Assembly: GCA_037693485.1 (NCBI GenBank)
Contig: CM075348.1
Location: 100,315,109-100,379,108, forward strand
Direction of reading: 5' to 3'
Source of the DNA: Kitagawia praeruptora
Taxonomy: Eukaryota; Streptophyta; Magnoliopsida; Apiales; Apiaceae
DNA length: 64,000 bases
Below are positions 44,395 through 55,952 of the stretch, piece after piece. How positions within the stretch are numbered: the first letter of the stretch is position 1; each line of letters opens with the position of its first letter. A model generated the notes under the pieces. It was not told the origin of the DNA, did not search any database, and saw nothing but the letters and a program-made list of their open reading frames with translations. A program made the translations under genes and the position numbers.

Positions 44395-47300
44395 TGTAAG
44401 AACCCAGATTTTCGGTAAAATTAAAACTTTTCTTATTAAGAATAAGTATATACATGAATAGTGTTTGTCATGCGTGAATAGTTATTTATGGATGAATAGT
44501 GATTTTGAGGACCAAGAAAATTTTCACGCCACCCTATGTACAAGACATGGTATGGATATTTCGAAGTCATATTAGTGATCCACGGAGCAAATAAGTGTAT
44601 GTAAAGACGATCGGAATTCAGAAATTCCAATTTGTATTCTGGTGTAATATTTGACCGGGCAGTGAATTATATATTATTATATTCAAGAAATGAGATATTT
44701 AATTTGAGGAATTGAGGAGTTAATATTTTGGAATTTTATTATAATTTATTTGAGAATTTAGAACGAAAACCTCTGAGACAGTGAAATGGACGTTCTAGAA
44801 ACCGCTGAGATATTAAAACGAGATTAAGCGATTAAGTGAACGGATCATGGATTAAGGATTATACCATGGTGGAGCAATAAAATGCAACGTATGAGTTGTA
44901 ACACATTAATTTTATTCAAGAAACGACAAAGAAATCAAAGCGGTGTAAACGAAAAACAAATAAAGGGACTAAAGTACAAGAAACAAAAGCTAGGGACTTG
45001 GTTGCAAATGGAATGGATAAGGGAAATCCAAGGGAACCAATGAGAGGTTGACAACACTAAAGGAGAAGATGCATCCAAGTTAAAAAGCTATTATACATGT
45101 ATTATTACACAAAACAAAACAAAACACCAAGAACACTCCAAATTACTAACTTTGTTTTCCATGATCTTTCAGTCGGGTTCTAATAACTCCGAATTACTAA
45201 CTTTGTTTTCTTCATTTCTTTTGATCATCCAAGCTTACCCAAGGCTATACAAGGATTATACAAGGTTTAGAAAGCTGTTACACACATCAAGAAGGTATAA
45301 AACTCTAACCACTCTTAGTCATGGATTGTTTATGATTTATAATGTTAGATCTACAAGTATTAGTGCATATCTTGGTAGTATGAGTTATAGATGGTGAGAT
45401 CTTGAAGTTATGTGCTTGTCATGATGGTTTTAAAGCTTGTACTTAGAGTATATAACCCCATGTATGTGGTATAGATAAGTCTTGGTGGTTTTGATGGTAG
45501 ATATGAAGTATAAGTTGAGTTCTTGATGGTTTGAGTAAGGATGAGTGATGTGTAAAAATTCTGGGAGTATGTACTGTCTTGCAGTAGGTTTTTGAACCCG
45601 TTAAACTTGTCTCCCGAGGGTCTAATACCCATGGTTAGAAATATATTTTCATATAGTTTCCAGAAATATAAGGCTCATGTCTAGGTGATGTATAGATTTT
45701 GAGTTATGACCAGAAGAGTGAGGAGTGGTTCTGAAATCCGGACTGCACTTTATGGTCTGTTTGTGAACTGTTTTTGGACCCTCCAACTCTCTGCAAACAT
45801 TGTGACAAATTGAGAATAGCTAGATCTTACAGTAAGGAAGGCTATATAAAAAGAATTGGATTAAAATATGTATTTTTCAATTTTATAAAAATGTTAGAGA
45901 GATGTGCGCGCGAGTGAAAAATCACGTATGAGGTTAGTTTAACGTAGTTTTAAGAGTACTCACTTGTGTTTCAAGTTTGAGGAATGGATTCGAGTTGAAT
46001 GGGTAACGAATGTGATAAAGTGATGACATGGTCATATAGGAGGGTTAGTGGTCACAAATTGGAGTCGTTAAGTTGGTCTTACATCCTTAAAAACCTTACG
46101 ATTAAATAGTGTTGTTAAGGTACTAACGTACGAATATTGATTATGTATAGATCTTCGTTCCACGTCGCGAGCTCGACCACCCCACCCTACCAAGGCAAGT
46201 TTTCCAACCCTAAGTATTTAATTTCAAAAGATTATATTCTTGATTTTACCTATGCAAGTTTACTTTTCAAAACTTATATATAAGGATTTTCACTATTGTG
46301 TTTATAGCTTCCAAACGTATTATATGCTTATGCTTTACGAGATTATGTTGAAGTTTGAGATATATGCATATGTGTTTGTACACCCTTGAACTTAGAATGA
46401 AAGTGTTTTCTTCGGACAACGACTCTAGCAATAGAGGTCGTAGCGGTCCAAATATACTATTGACCGGGGAGCGGTATATTGTTGCATCGTGATTAAATTG
46501 CGAAAACCCGAAGAGTCATTCGGGAAGTATCATAAACCTAAGTAATTATTATTTTTACGTTGTTAAAAATATTCAAAAATATCTATCTTGGATTAAAAGC
46601 TTATTTTAATTAAATAATTATTTTATTAATTGTTTATATTAAATCTCAAAATATTATTTATTAATTATCGTTCATTATTTTAAAGACAAAACTAATTCAA
46701 GATACCTTTAGCGTTTTCAAACTCGAACTCTTTCGAACCCAAAACATTTTCGAAAACCCCCGGTCAGGTTTTGCTTCTTGTACATTTTTCAAGAACTATC
46801 GGTCGATTGAGGTCGAACTTCAACTACTCGAATTTTCTATCAAAATGATTTTTTAAAAGAAAAGAAAAAGGGGACTCTGGCAGGTGTGGGAATCGTTGAC
46901 GAACGATTCCCGGGATGTGTAAGCGGCCGTGAGCCAGGCGGTCCATCAATTATTATTCCGGCCCAGGTGTTGCCGAAGGATGATTACGGATGTAGTTTTC
47001 ATCGAGGGTGATTACGGATGTAGTTTTCACCCGAGGGTAGTTACGGATGTAGTTTCTATCCTTCTACTAGTAGAGAAGACCCGCGGATTATTGGACTTGG
47101 ATGTGGCGACTGACCATCGTCAATCCATGTCAGATTTCATGTTTTCTTCAAGTCCCATCCTCCACTTTGGAAAAATACTCAAACACTGCTTCTTGGGCCT
47201 AAGTGCCAAGTTGCCGATAGTGTGGTTTTTTATAAGAAAAATATTGACATCGTGCAGTATCTAGAACTGCAAGATTTTCTGTAAAGATTGGCACGTGTTA

Positions 47301-48066
47301 GTGCACTCTTGCAATTATTTCAAAGAATGAAATGTTTTTGAATGAGAAACCTTCTAAGCTAATGGAAGGAAAGAGGTTTTGCAATAATGTATTCCCTGTA
47401 TAGTATGATAACCGTAGAGTGTTTTGCCGAAAATGATATGCTTATATATATGTATTTTCAAACTTGAGATATATTGAAATTGGAACCTTATAACGGATTC
47501 ATATGTTATTCTTAAAGCTCCTTAGTGAGTATAAATGTTTTATTCAAACTCGGACATATATATTGTCGAATTATGTTTTGAAATCTGAGATATATACCCA
47601 TACAGTTGGGAACGTTTTCGAAATAAACCACATTATTATTTTTCAAAATGGTGAACTTGCTGAGCATTATGTAGCTCATTCTTGCTTTATAAAAACTTTT
47701 CAGAAAGAGAAGAATTTGGTCAGTTAACTCCGCACCAGCAGAAGAGGAGTAGAAGAGTTACCCCTGAGAGGATTTAGTTCCTGATAAATACTACAGAGTA
47801 AGTCTGATAGGTTTTCAACTGTAATAGTAAGACTTGTCTTCAAGTGTAGTGGTATAAGTGGAAGTGCGTAAGATTCTGGATTGTACAGATGAATTGTAAT
47901 ATTTAGTGTTACTTTTGATTATCGTTTCTGAGGCTCTAACTTGTATGTGCGTAAGATTGAGGTCTGGATGGATGTATTGTTGAGTTGTAAAGTTAATACA
48001 GGTACGATATGGTTGGATGGTGTTGTGACGACCTGAATCTCTGACCTCGGATTTGGGGGTGTCACA
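44395..48066 (+). mobile_element. Family D 3' LTR (3672 bp)
   Basis: It is near-identical to the 5' LTR except for single changes and a replaced block around 45136-45160. It keeps the palindrome (47064-47073), the GCGACTGA motif with one change (47105-47120) and the hairpin (47661-47678). Confidence 0.92.
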
Positions 48067-49257
48067 ATGCGTGTGATGGCTAGAGGAGGCTACTACTACT
48101 TCATAACATTTACTGATGACTTCAGTAGATATGGATATGTATATCTTATGAAGAACAAATCCGATTCTTTTGAAAAATTCAAAGAATACAAGGCTGAAGT
48201 AGAGAAGCAAATAGGCGGAGGTGCAAGTATTAAAATCTTACGATCCGATCGTGGGGGTGAATACTTAAGCACTGAATTTAAAGAGTATCTAAAAGAGTGT
48301 GGTATTGTATCACAACTCACTCCGCCAGGTACACCTCAATGGAATGGAGTTTCAGAGAGGAGAAATCGTACCCTGTTGGACATGGTACGATCAATGATGA
48401 GTCATGCAGATCTTCCAATAAGTTTCTGGGGTGATGTTCTAGAAACAGCGGCTTTCACACTTAACCGTGTTCCAACCAAGAAGGTTCAAAAGACTCCATA
48501 TGAGATATGGAAGGAGAAACGGTCAAGCATGAACTTTATGAAAGTTTGGGGATGCAAGGCGTTTGTAAAACGTCAAGTATCTGACAAGCTTGGACCTAAA
48601 TCCGAAGAGTGCAATTTTGTGGGATACCCTAAAGAAACAAAGGCGTATTATTTTTATAGTCCTTCTGAGTAGAAAGTGTTCATTGCTCGAGATGCTGTCT
48701 TCATGGAAAAGGATTTAGTTTCCAAAATAGACAGTGGGAGAACTATAGATCTCGATGAAGATCGAGAACCACAAAATAGCATTGAACCTGAGGTGGAACA
48801 AGAGCAGAATAATGATAATGCTCAAGAAACACAGGTTGTTCATAGATCTGGTAGAATTCGCCATGAGCCAGAGAGATATGGATTTTTTTTGACTCAATGT
48901 GGGGATTTGATGCTCATAGATGAGGATGAGCCTCTCACATACCAAGATGCTATGAACAGTCCAGACTCTAAGAGATGGCTTGAAGCCATGAAATCCGAGA
49001 TGGATTCCATGTACGAAAACCAAGTTTGGGATTTGGTTGATCCACCTGAAGGAGTAAAACCCGTAGGGTGCAAGTGGGTTTTCAAGAAGAAAACTGACAT
49101 GGAAGGAAATGTTCAGACCTATAAAGCAAGACTGGTTGCGAAAGGGTTCAAACAAATTCATGGTATTGACTATGATGAAACTTTCTCACCAGTTGCCATG
49201 GTCAAGTCCATACGGATTTTGCTTGCAATTGCAGCATTCCATGATTACGAAATCTAG
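48067..49257 (+). pseudogene. A3 integrase remainder and start of RT, after element D
   Basis: The A3 frame resumes at ATGCGTGTGATGG. The catalytic RSDRGG and SERRN are present. A private TAG at 48670-48672 replaces the CAG glutamine in EQKVFIA of the other copies. The shared TAG is at 49255-49257. Confidence 0.92.
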
Positions 49258-49260
49258 CAA

Positions 49261-50220
49261 ATGGATGTCAAAATAGCTTTCCTTAATGGGAGCCTAGAAG
49301 AGGATATGTACATGACACAACCTGAAGGTTTTGTCGATCCAAGGAATGTTGGCAAGGTATGTAAATTACGTCGATCCATTTATGGATTGAAGCAAGCCTC
49401 TAGGCGATGGAATATTCGTTTTGATGAAACAGTCAAGGAGTATGGCTTTATTCAAAACGAGGATGAACCTTGTGTTTACAAGAAGGTTAGTGGGAGCCAT
49501 GTGGCATTCATAGTATTGTATGTTGATGACATACTACTAATGGGGAATGACATACCTTCTCAAAAGGATGTTAAGACTTGGTTAGGGAGCAATTTCTCTA
49601 TGAAAGACTTAGGAGAGGCAACCTACATTCTAGGAATGAGGATCTATATAGATAGATCTAAAAGGATGATCGGTCTAAGTCAGAGTACATACATTGATAA
49701 GGTTTTGCATCGTTTTGGTATGCAAAATGCTAAAAGGGGATATGTCCCTGTGTCTCAAGGGATAACGATCTCTAAAGACCAGTGTCCGAAAACATTAGCT
49801 GAGAAGGACCACATGAATAAAGTTCCATATGCATCAGCAATTGGATCTATCATGTATGCAAAGGTATGTACTCGCCCCGATGTTTCGTATGCTTTGAGCA
49901 TGACGAGCAGATGCCAGTCTAATCCAGGTGAAAGGTCACTGGACAGCGATCAAGAATATTCTAAAATACCTGAAAAGGACTAAAGATTCATTCTTGGTGT
50001 ATGGAGGAGAGGAGAAACTGGTTGTAAAGGGTTACACCGATGCAAGTTTCCAAACAGACAGGAATGATACTGTATCACAGTTTGGTTTTGTGTTTTATTT
50101 ATATGTAAAGTGCATGCAAATGATAACATTGCAGATCCACTGACCAAAGGCCTGTCGCAGCAGAAGCACGACGGTCACACTAGTTCCATGGGTATTAGAT
50201 ACATGGGTGATTGGCTCTAG
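49261..50220 (+). pseudogene. A3 RT end and RNase H remnant
   Basis: QMDVKIAFLNG and YVDD are kept. The shared frameshift (near 49928) and the shared RNase H deletion are both present. It ends with MGDWL and TAG at 50218-50220. Confidence 0.9.
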
Positions 50221-50234
50221 TGCAAGTGGGATAT

Positions 50235-51768
50235 TGTTAGTGTAGGTGCCCTAGAGGCAATACATTGTTTCTCGAATAAACCTTATGTCATTTGATTATT
50301 AAATAAATGTATTTATTATGACTCTAATTACTGCGATATTTGTTAGCATAATAAATGTCCTTAGAATAATGATACACATTATATAGTTTAAGTTTACAAC
50401 TTGAATTTGAGATTATATAATATATATCATATTCTTAAAGGTCCCTAGTCGAGTATTATTATACAGGACAATAATAATACATAAATAGACTAGTATGTTT
50501 TTGACTGATAACCACATCTCATTGGTTATAAGTATGGAGATACTAAAGTCAATACATAGGTACATGTAGGGTACATGGTACTGGACAGACCCACCGTGAG
50601 ATTCTTCATGTTAATTAAGTCATAAGAAAGACTCACAGTGATAATGGTGTAATGATCCTTTGACTTGAGATCATTATATTTCTATACGAGGATAATATAC
50701 TTTGACTACATTAAAAGTTACCTTTGACCGGGTAATGATAAAAGTGGACATCGGGTATATTGTGAATCGTATGAGAAATATGAATGATAGATAAAGGATT
50801 TAACCCTCCTATGATTAGGAGAGATATTATTGGCCTATTGATTGAGTGAGACTATAAAATGCATGGCCGTGCTCAAATAATGATTTGTTATTAATAGTCT
50901 GCTCATGGATCAAGTAAACCCGGATTAAATTATGAAGAGGATGACATAAACATGCCTCGAGTTTAATCAATAATATTTGGTTAAAGGGATTATATTACAC
51001 GGGAACATTAATCACAAAGAGTTTATCGAATCACGATTTAATTATTATTTAATTGGGTAGCAATGATGTATTACTAGATACTGCTCATTGTTTATAATTT
51101 TATTGGAGAATAAAATTATTGCCAAAATAAATAATAACCTACAGGGTCACACACATAGAACATTTTAAAGGAAGAATTAATTTAAATTATGAATTTAAAT
51201 TAATTAATGTTAAGTTGGGTTTTATTATATTATATTAATTAAGTGGGACTTAATTAAGCTATAATAAAAAATACAAAGATATATGAGATATGGTTTTAAT
51301 AATTAAGTTTGACTTAATTATTATTTTTTGAATAATAGAATTAGATTTTATTATTTAAATAAATCATATTTGGGTTAGGTTTTGATAAGGGCTTTTTGGC
51401 TTTACACTATCCTATATAAAAAGATATGGGGTAAAAGATTTTTGTACGTGAAAAATTTTAGCAGAGCCGCATCCCAAAACGAAAACCCTAAAAACTACAT
51501 CTCATATTTTCATTGGAGGCTAGTACCTCCCTTCCATTCAAGAATCGTTCTTGGAGTGTTCGTGTGGATATCGTAGAGGAGGCTTCGAGGAGGAGCGTTC
51601 AGAATCGTGAAAGCTAGGATCTCCTTTTTGACATCCAATACGTAAAGCTTCGAAAAAGGTAAATATATTCTTACTACCATGATTATCTAGCATTAAACAT
51701 GGATCCCGGGCTTGGAATTCGATTTAATTTTACAGTTTCCGTTGCGTTTTGATGCTCGAATTCCAACA
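50235..51768 (+). mobile_element. Family A LTR4 (1534 bp), right end of the array
   Basis: Same ends as LTR2 and LTR3. The TATA box is at 51413-51422. One base is missing in a T-rich stretch near 51325. The next bases, TGTTG (51769-51773), are the expected right target duplication; its partner lies outside the window. Confidence 0.95.
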
Positions 51769-51816
51769 TGTTGCATATATGAAATGGCTGCCCAAAAGCC
51801 TGCCTTCAAAGCTTTC
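51769..51816 (+). pseudogene. NEK-type protein kinase exon fragment
   Basis: The stretch right after LTR4 reads CCIYEMAAQKPAFKAF and stops at a consensus splice donor GTAAGT (51817-51822). This matches, from memory, the kinase subdomain IX segment of plant NIMA-related kinases, which regulate microtubules and cell growth and have an exon boundary after KAF. The upstream part of the exon (kinase core) would lie left of the transposon array, outside the window. The array therefore interrupts a NEK gene or gene copy within an exon. The following expected residues are not found in the next 160 bases. Confidence 0.75.
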
Positions 51817-51981
51817 GTAAGTCACTAAATGACTTTTTATAGTGTTTTATTCACTCAATAGCTTTCGTAAGTCACTTGTCTTATACCCACTGAAATTCTG
51901 TAGTATTCTTGAAGCCATTAATTACCAATATGTCTTGTGTCTACCTGTAATTCTCTCTTACATTACTGATATTTTCTTCGA
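51817..51981 (+). other. NEK intron remnant left of element C
   Basis: It starts at the donor. A 16-base copy of the exon end plus donor (GCTTTCGTAAGTCACT, 51811-51826) is repeated at about 51852-51867. The rest is T-rich intron-like sequence up to the TTCGA duplication at 51977-51981. Confidence 0.6.
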
Positions 51982-54900
51982 TGTAATAACCCTAACTTTA
52001 GCAATGCTACAGTGATCACATGAACAGTAAATTTTAAGGATTTAGAGAAATGGTATGTAGGTACTCTATACTTGAAACAGAAAATGAATAAATGGAAACC
52101 ATATTAGTGATGTACTATGAAAATAAGTTACTCGAAATGACGATGGATTTCAGAAATTCCTGAATATGGACTTTAAGGATTTTCGATTTCGATTGAGACT
52201 CTATTAAATGTGATATTAGGGAGTATAGAAATGTTAAAGGGTTTATATCTTGAGGAAATAGTGAAATTAGGTTAAACCAAGGAGTGATCAAGTCAAGAAA
52301 TGCAAAGGGAATTTAGATTGTTAAACGAGTTTGAGAATGCTTGAGAACCCGAGAGATAACCAGGAGAGCAACTTCTGAGAAAAAGAGAATATACCAAGGA
52401 TATTGGATCTAATACCTACTTGAGGATTAGAATCACCCTAACACATTAATATATGAAGTGGGAAAGGATAAAATATATTTAAGAGATTTACAAGAGAAAA
52501 ACCACTGAGACGATCGCAGAAATCGTTCGATGAATCAGATGACGAGAGAACTTTGTACAAAACCCAAACCAAAAGCCCAAATTCGGCCCAACCCAAGTAT
52601 GGAGCTGATATTAAGTGATATTAGAGTGTAAGGGAAGGAATCCCATTGGTGCAAACATTAAAACCAAAGTGGAAGAGGAGTAAACTTGTCAAACTTGAGT
52701 ACTAAGTAGCATTTTTCATGGTAAGGTGTTTAGATGATCAACAATTGGCTCTTTGTCATTGGTGGACTTCAAAGACTTTTATTATAAGACTACACAACTG
52801 ATATATACGACAGATAAAAGGTGAAAAACGTTTGTAAAGGGAAAGAAGCAAGATAAACACAAAGCTCTCCAATCTGCCAAACAAGAACACAACTCAAAGA
52901 AAAATTCATATATCCATTTCTATCCATGATAAAATCACCAAATTTTAACCACAACCTCTCAACTCCATGGTCATGATTCGCTCCAAATTTTATAGCAATC
53001 CAAGTAGTATAGCCTAGTCAAATCCATGCTTAATGTGGGAGAACCAAACCTGTCCAGTTTCTGTCCAGCGGAAAGATGGAGCTCAAAACCATAGCTAGGA
53101 AGCTTTGTTTTTGGTGATCTATAGCTCAAATCAAAGCTTATACAGAGGCCAAGATGTGGAAAAAATTTGAGAGTCAAACTCTTATTTTTCGATTTGTTAT
53201 CATTTTTACAAAAGTGATGATTAATAGTAACCCTTAGAAACTAACTTTATTTTTATGGTTTCTTTAGTTGATCCAAGCTAGTATAAGGTTGATTAAGCAT
53301 ATCCCAAGGCTTGATAAGGGTTGTTAAAGCTTCAAGAAGGTATAAATCTCAAGACCCTTTAGTATTACTTTGAATATATGATGGATTATAGAAAGTTTAG
53401 TGATTAAGGTTATGATAAGTGATTATTCATGATGATATATGTGTTTGTAAGTGATTAAAGTTGAATATGGAAGGAGTATGTGCTTGTAACCATGGTTGTT
53501 AATATGACCACATGGTGTAGGTGATGGTGTATAAGGTGGATGATTGATTTGGAGGAGTTGGACTTTGGAAAGTATGAAAATATAGCCGTTATAATGTCCG
53601 ATTTTCGTTTAACCAAGTAGATGCCCTGTTTTTGGACACTATATCCGTACGGTAGGTTACTGTCCAGACCCCCAAGTGACCATGATGAGATAGATCTTCG
53701 TTCATAGATCGTTTTGATATAAAGTGCGTTAAAATCTGATGAACGGTTTAGGAGAAAAGTCAGTTTTAGTGAAAGACGTTCGAAAGTCGAGAAACCGTAG
53801 TTGTACAAACTTTGAGGCTATAACTACCATACTTAGACATTTTTAAAAATTATAATATTTTGGGATATGGTAGTAGTGTGGTCAGAGAACCATTACCAGT
53901 TGACCTTGCATAAAAATTCGAAATCCATATTTTCTGAGAATTTTTACAGTTAAGTGTGGTCGTTAGGGGAAATGGTGAAAACCCCTGAAACTTCGATTGA
54001 GTTTATAAATGGTTAAGTTCTTGAACCTTTGGGGTAATAGTGATACGTTAAACATATATTAAAGTGTCAAGGGTAATGTTATACAAGAGTGTAGTGAGTA
54101 AGAGATGTGGTATTCTAACGACGGTCCTTTTGTGTTTATAGAAACTCCGGAAGAGACACGAGCCATACCGTCAGGATACCGAAACCGAGGCAAGATCTTT
54201 TCTATCCCTACTTGGAAATTATTTATCTTCAAGGAAACTTGATTTCATGAAATATATATATGTGATGTTATTGTTACTATATTGTTAAGAATTTGTTTTC
54301 CTTGATTATTGATGTTAAAAGGGAAGGTATATGAGTATGATATGTATATGGATATGGATATGAGTATGAGATGGATATGAATATACATAGAGATGATTAT
54401 GCATGAAGTGAACATGCCTTATGATTAAGGGAATATGAAGGAATGGTATCAGTTGTTATCTAGAGTTATATAAAGGAATGGTATCAGTTGTTATCTAGAG
54501 ATATATATAAAGGAATGGTATCAGTTATTATCTAAGGTTATATGATTTATAATATTATATTCTTCCTAAGTATTGTGATTTAATAAATATTATTGAATGG
54601 TATTTAATACTTTTGAGATAAATGGAATACTCTACGTATATAAAAGCATATTAATTTCATTGAATACAGAGGAGATGCCTGAGTCATAATCAAAGTATTA
54701 TGACATATATAATTTTTAAAGGTGATGATAAATGGAAATGGAAATGATAATTGTGAATGGAAATGAGAATGGAAATGGAAACGTAAAGATGGAAAATATG
54801 ACGTGGTATTTGATAATGGAAAAATGATTTGAAAAGGGGGATTGCAACAGAAAGCATAAGAGGTTGTGTGGTAGTGGCACAGTCCAGCATCCAATATTTA

Positions 54901-55952
54901 TTCCGGCCCAAGAGTGCCGAGGGAGGATGTAGTGGTGAACCTTCCTCCTGGGGGATGGTGGAGAACCTACCTCCGTCTACCGGTAGTAAAAGGGACGGGT
55001 ACGGAGGGCGACTGATCATCGTCCTTACGTATTCGGCAACAGTGGAAATCCCCAACGTTTTCTTTAAAGGAAAGATTCGGAAAATGGTTTTCAGATTTCT
55101 ATACTGAAAACAGAAAAATGATATGAGAAGATGGAATTACTGTTACAGATGAAGAGAAAATGATTTTATGTTAATTTATATAATTGTTACCTAAGAAAGA
55201 TATGAGGAGATGATCGTGAAAGATTGTACAGGTTTCATATTATTTTGGAAGAGTACACTGAGATGGTATTTTGATTGTTATTTTATTTAAGAAGAGGAAT
55301 TGATATTATATGATATTAGAAGAGAGACTGAGATTATAATATTATATATTTCTTTTCGTACAAGGATAATTGGAAGGTATATGTCTTGAACGAAAATAAA
55401 ATTTCTTTCCATAATAACTGAAAATTGTTTTGTTTAATATATATATATATGATGATTTATTTTCCTTTGATGCTAGTTGATAGAAATTATCTTGCTGAGC
55501 TATTTTAGCTCATTCTTGCTATTTATGTATACAACAGCTAGGTATGCCGATACTCTGCACTACACCCCGCAAGAGGGTACGGGAAAGACGAACTTTTGAG
55601 AGAGTGTTGGCAACGATTCCCGAGGTAGCTATCGGACGGTTGGGTATTGATAGATTATGTACATTAAGTGTGTAAGTTGGTGTAATAACTTTTGATTGTT
55701 GAAATGCTTCATGTCGAAGTATTATTCAACAATGTATCTAAGTATGATCCTGGTTTGTAATAACTGCTTAAATCTAAACTTTTATTATGGTGAATGTTGT
55801 TCTCTGAGCATATGACTGGTGTGTGTGTGTATTATTGCGGGGTCAATTGCATAAGTATTAATTGTAAAAAAAAAACCCAAGAGATATTGATATTGAATGG
55901 AAATTGGTCCGTGATGGCCCGGATTTATGACCCCGGATTTGGGGCTATCACA
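51982..55952 (+). mobile_element. Family C 5' LTR (3971 bp)
   Basis: It carries the three-unit minisatellite (54437-54543), TTCCGGCCCA (54901-54910), the palindrome CTACCGGTAG (54977-54986), GCGACTGATCATCGTC (55008-55023) and the TGAGCTA/TAGCTCA hairpin (55496-55512). Short open frames in the GC-richer part are duplicated in the other LTR and are not genes. Confidence 0.92.

Larger units (their letters stand above)
34853..48066 (+). mobile_element. Family D Ty3/gypsy element, complete but degenerate, nested in A3
   Basis: It begins TGTAAGAACCCAG and ends TGTCACA, flanked by ATGCG at 34848-34852 and 48067-48071. The LTRs are 34853-38662 (3810 bp) and 44395-48066 (3672 bp). The primer site is at 38667-38678 (TGGTATCAGAGA) and the purine tract at 44382-44394. 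Pol survives as scattered fragments of RT/RNase H, integrase and a C-terminal part like the Tekay/Del chromovirus group. No complete frame remains, so it needed proteins in trans or decayed after insertion. LTR divergence is roughly 1.4% by eye, which is low compared with the decay of pol and favours movement as a non-autonomous copy. Confidence 0.93.
3486..51768 (+). mobile_element. Tandem array of family A Ty1/copia element (four LTRs, three internal domains)
   Basis: The order is LTR1 remnant (3486-3861), A1 internal (3862-21997), LTR2 (21998-23532), A2 internal (23533-29507), LTR3 (29508-31042), A3 internal (31043-50234) and LTR4 (50235-51768). Each internal domain starts directly at a primer binding site after an LTR ending CCAACA, and ends at a purine tract before the next LTR's TGTTAG. 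LTR2 is therefore both the 3' LTR of A1 and the 5' LTR of A2, and LTR3 likewise for A2 and A3. No target duplication or foreign base lies at the internal junctions. After removing B (with its duplication) from A1 and D from A3, the internal domains are about 5.97-5.99 kb. Integrase and RT motifs place the family near Angela/BARE-1 (recognised from memory). Confidence 0.9.

Noticed and set aside
54829..55107. 92-codon plus-strand ORF and overlapping 121-codon minus-strand ORF, both repeated at 61364-61781
   Set aside because: They recur only because the two family C LTRs are duplicates. They lie in the GC-richer LTR block with no protein signature.
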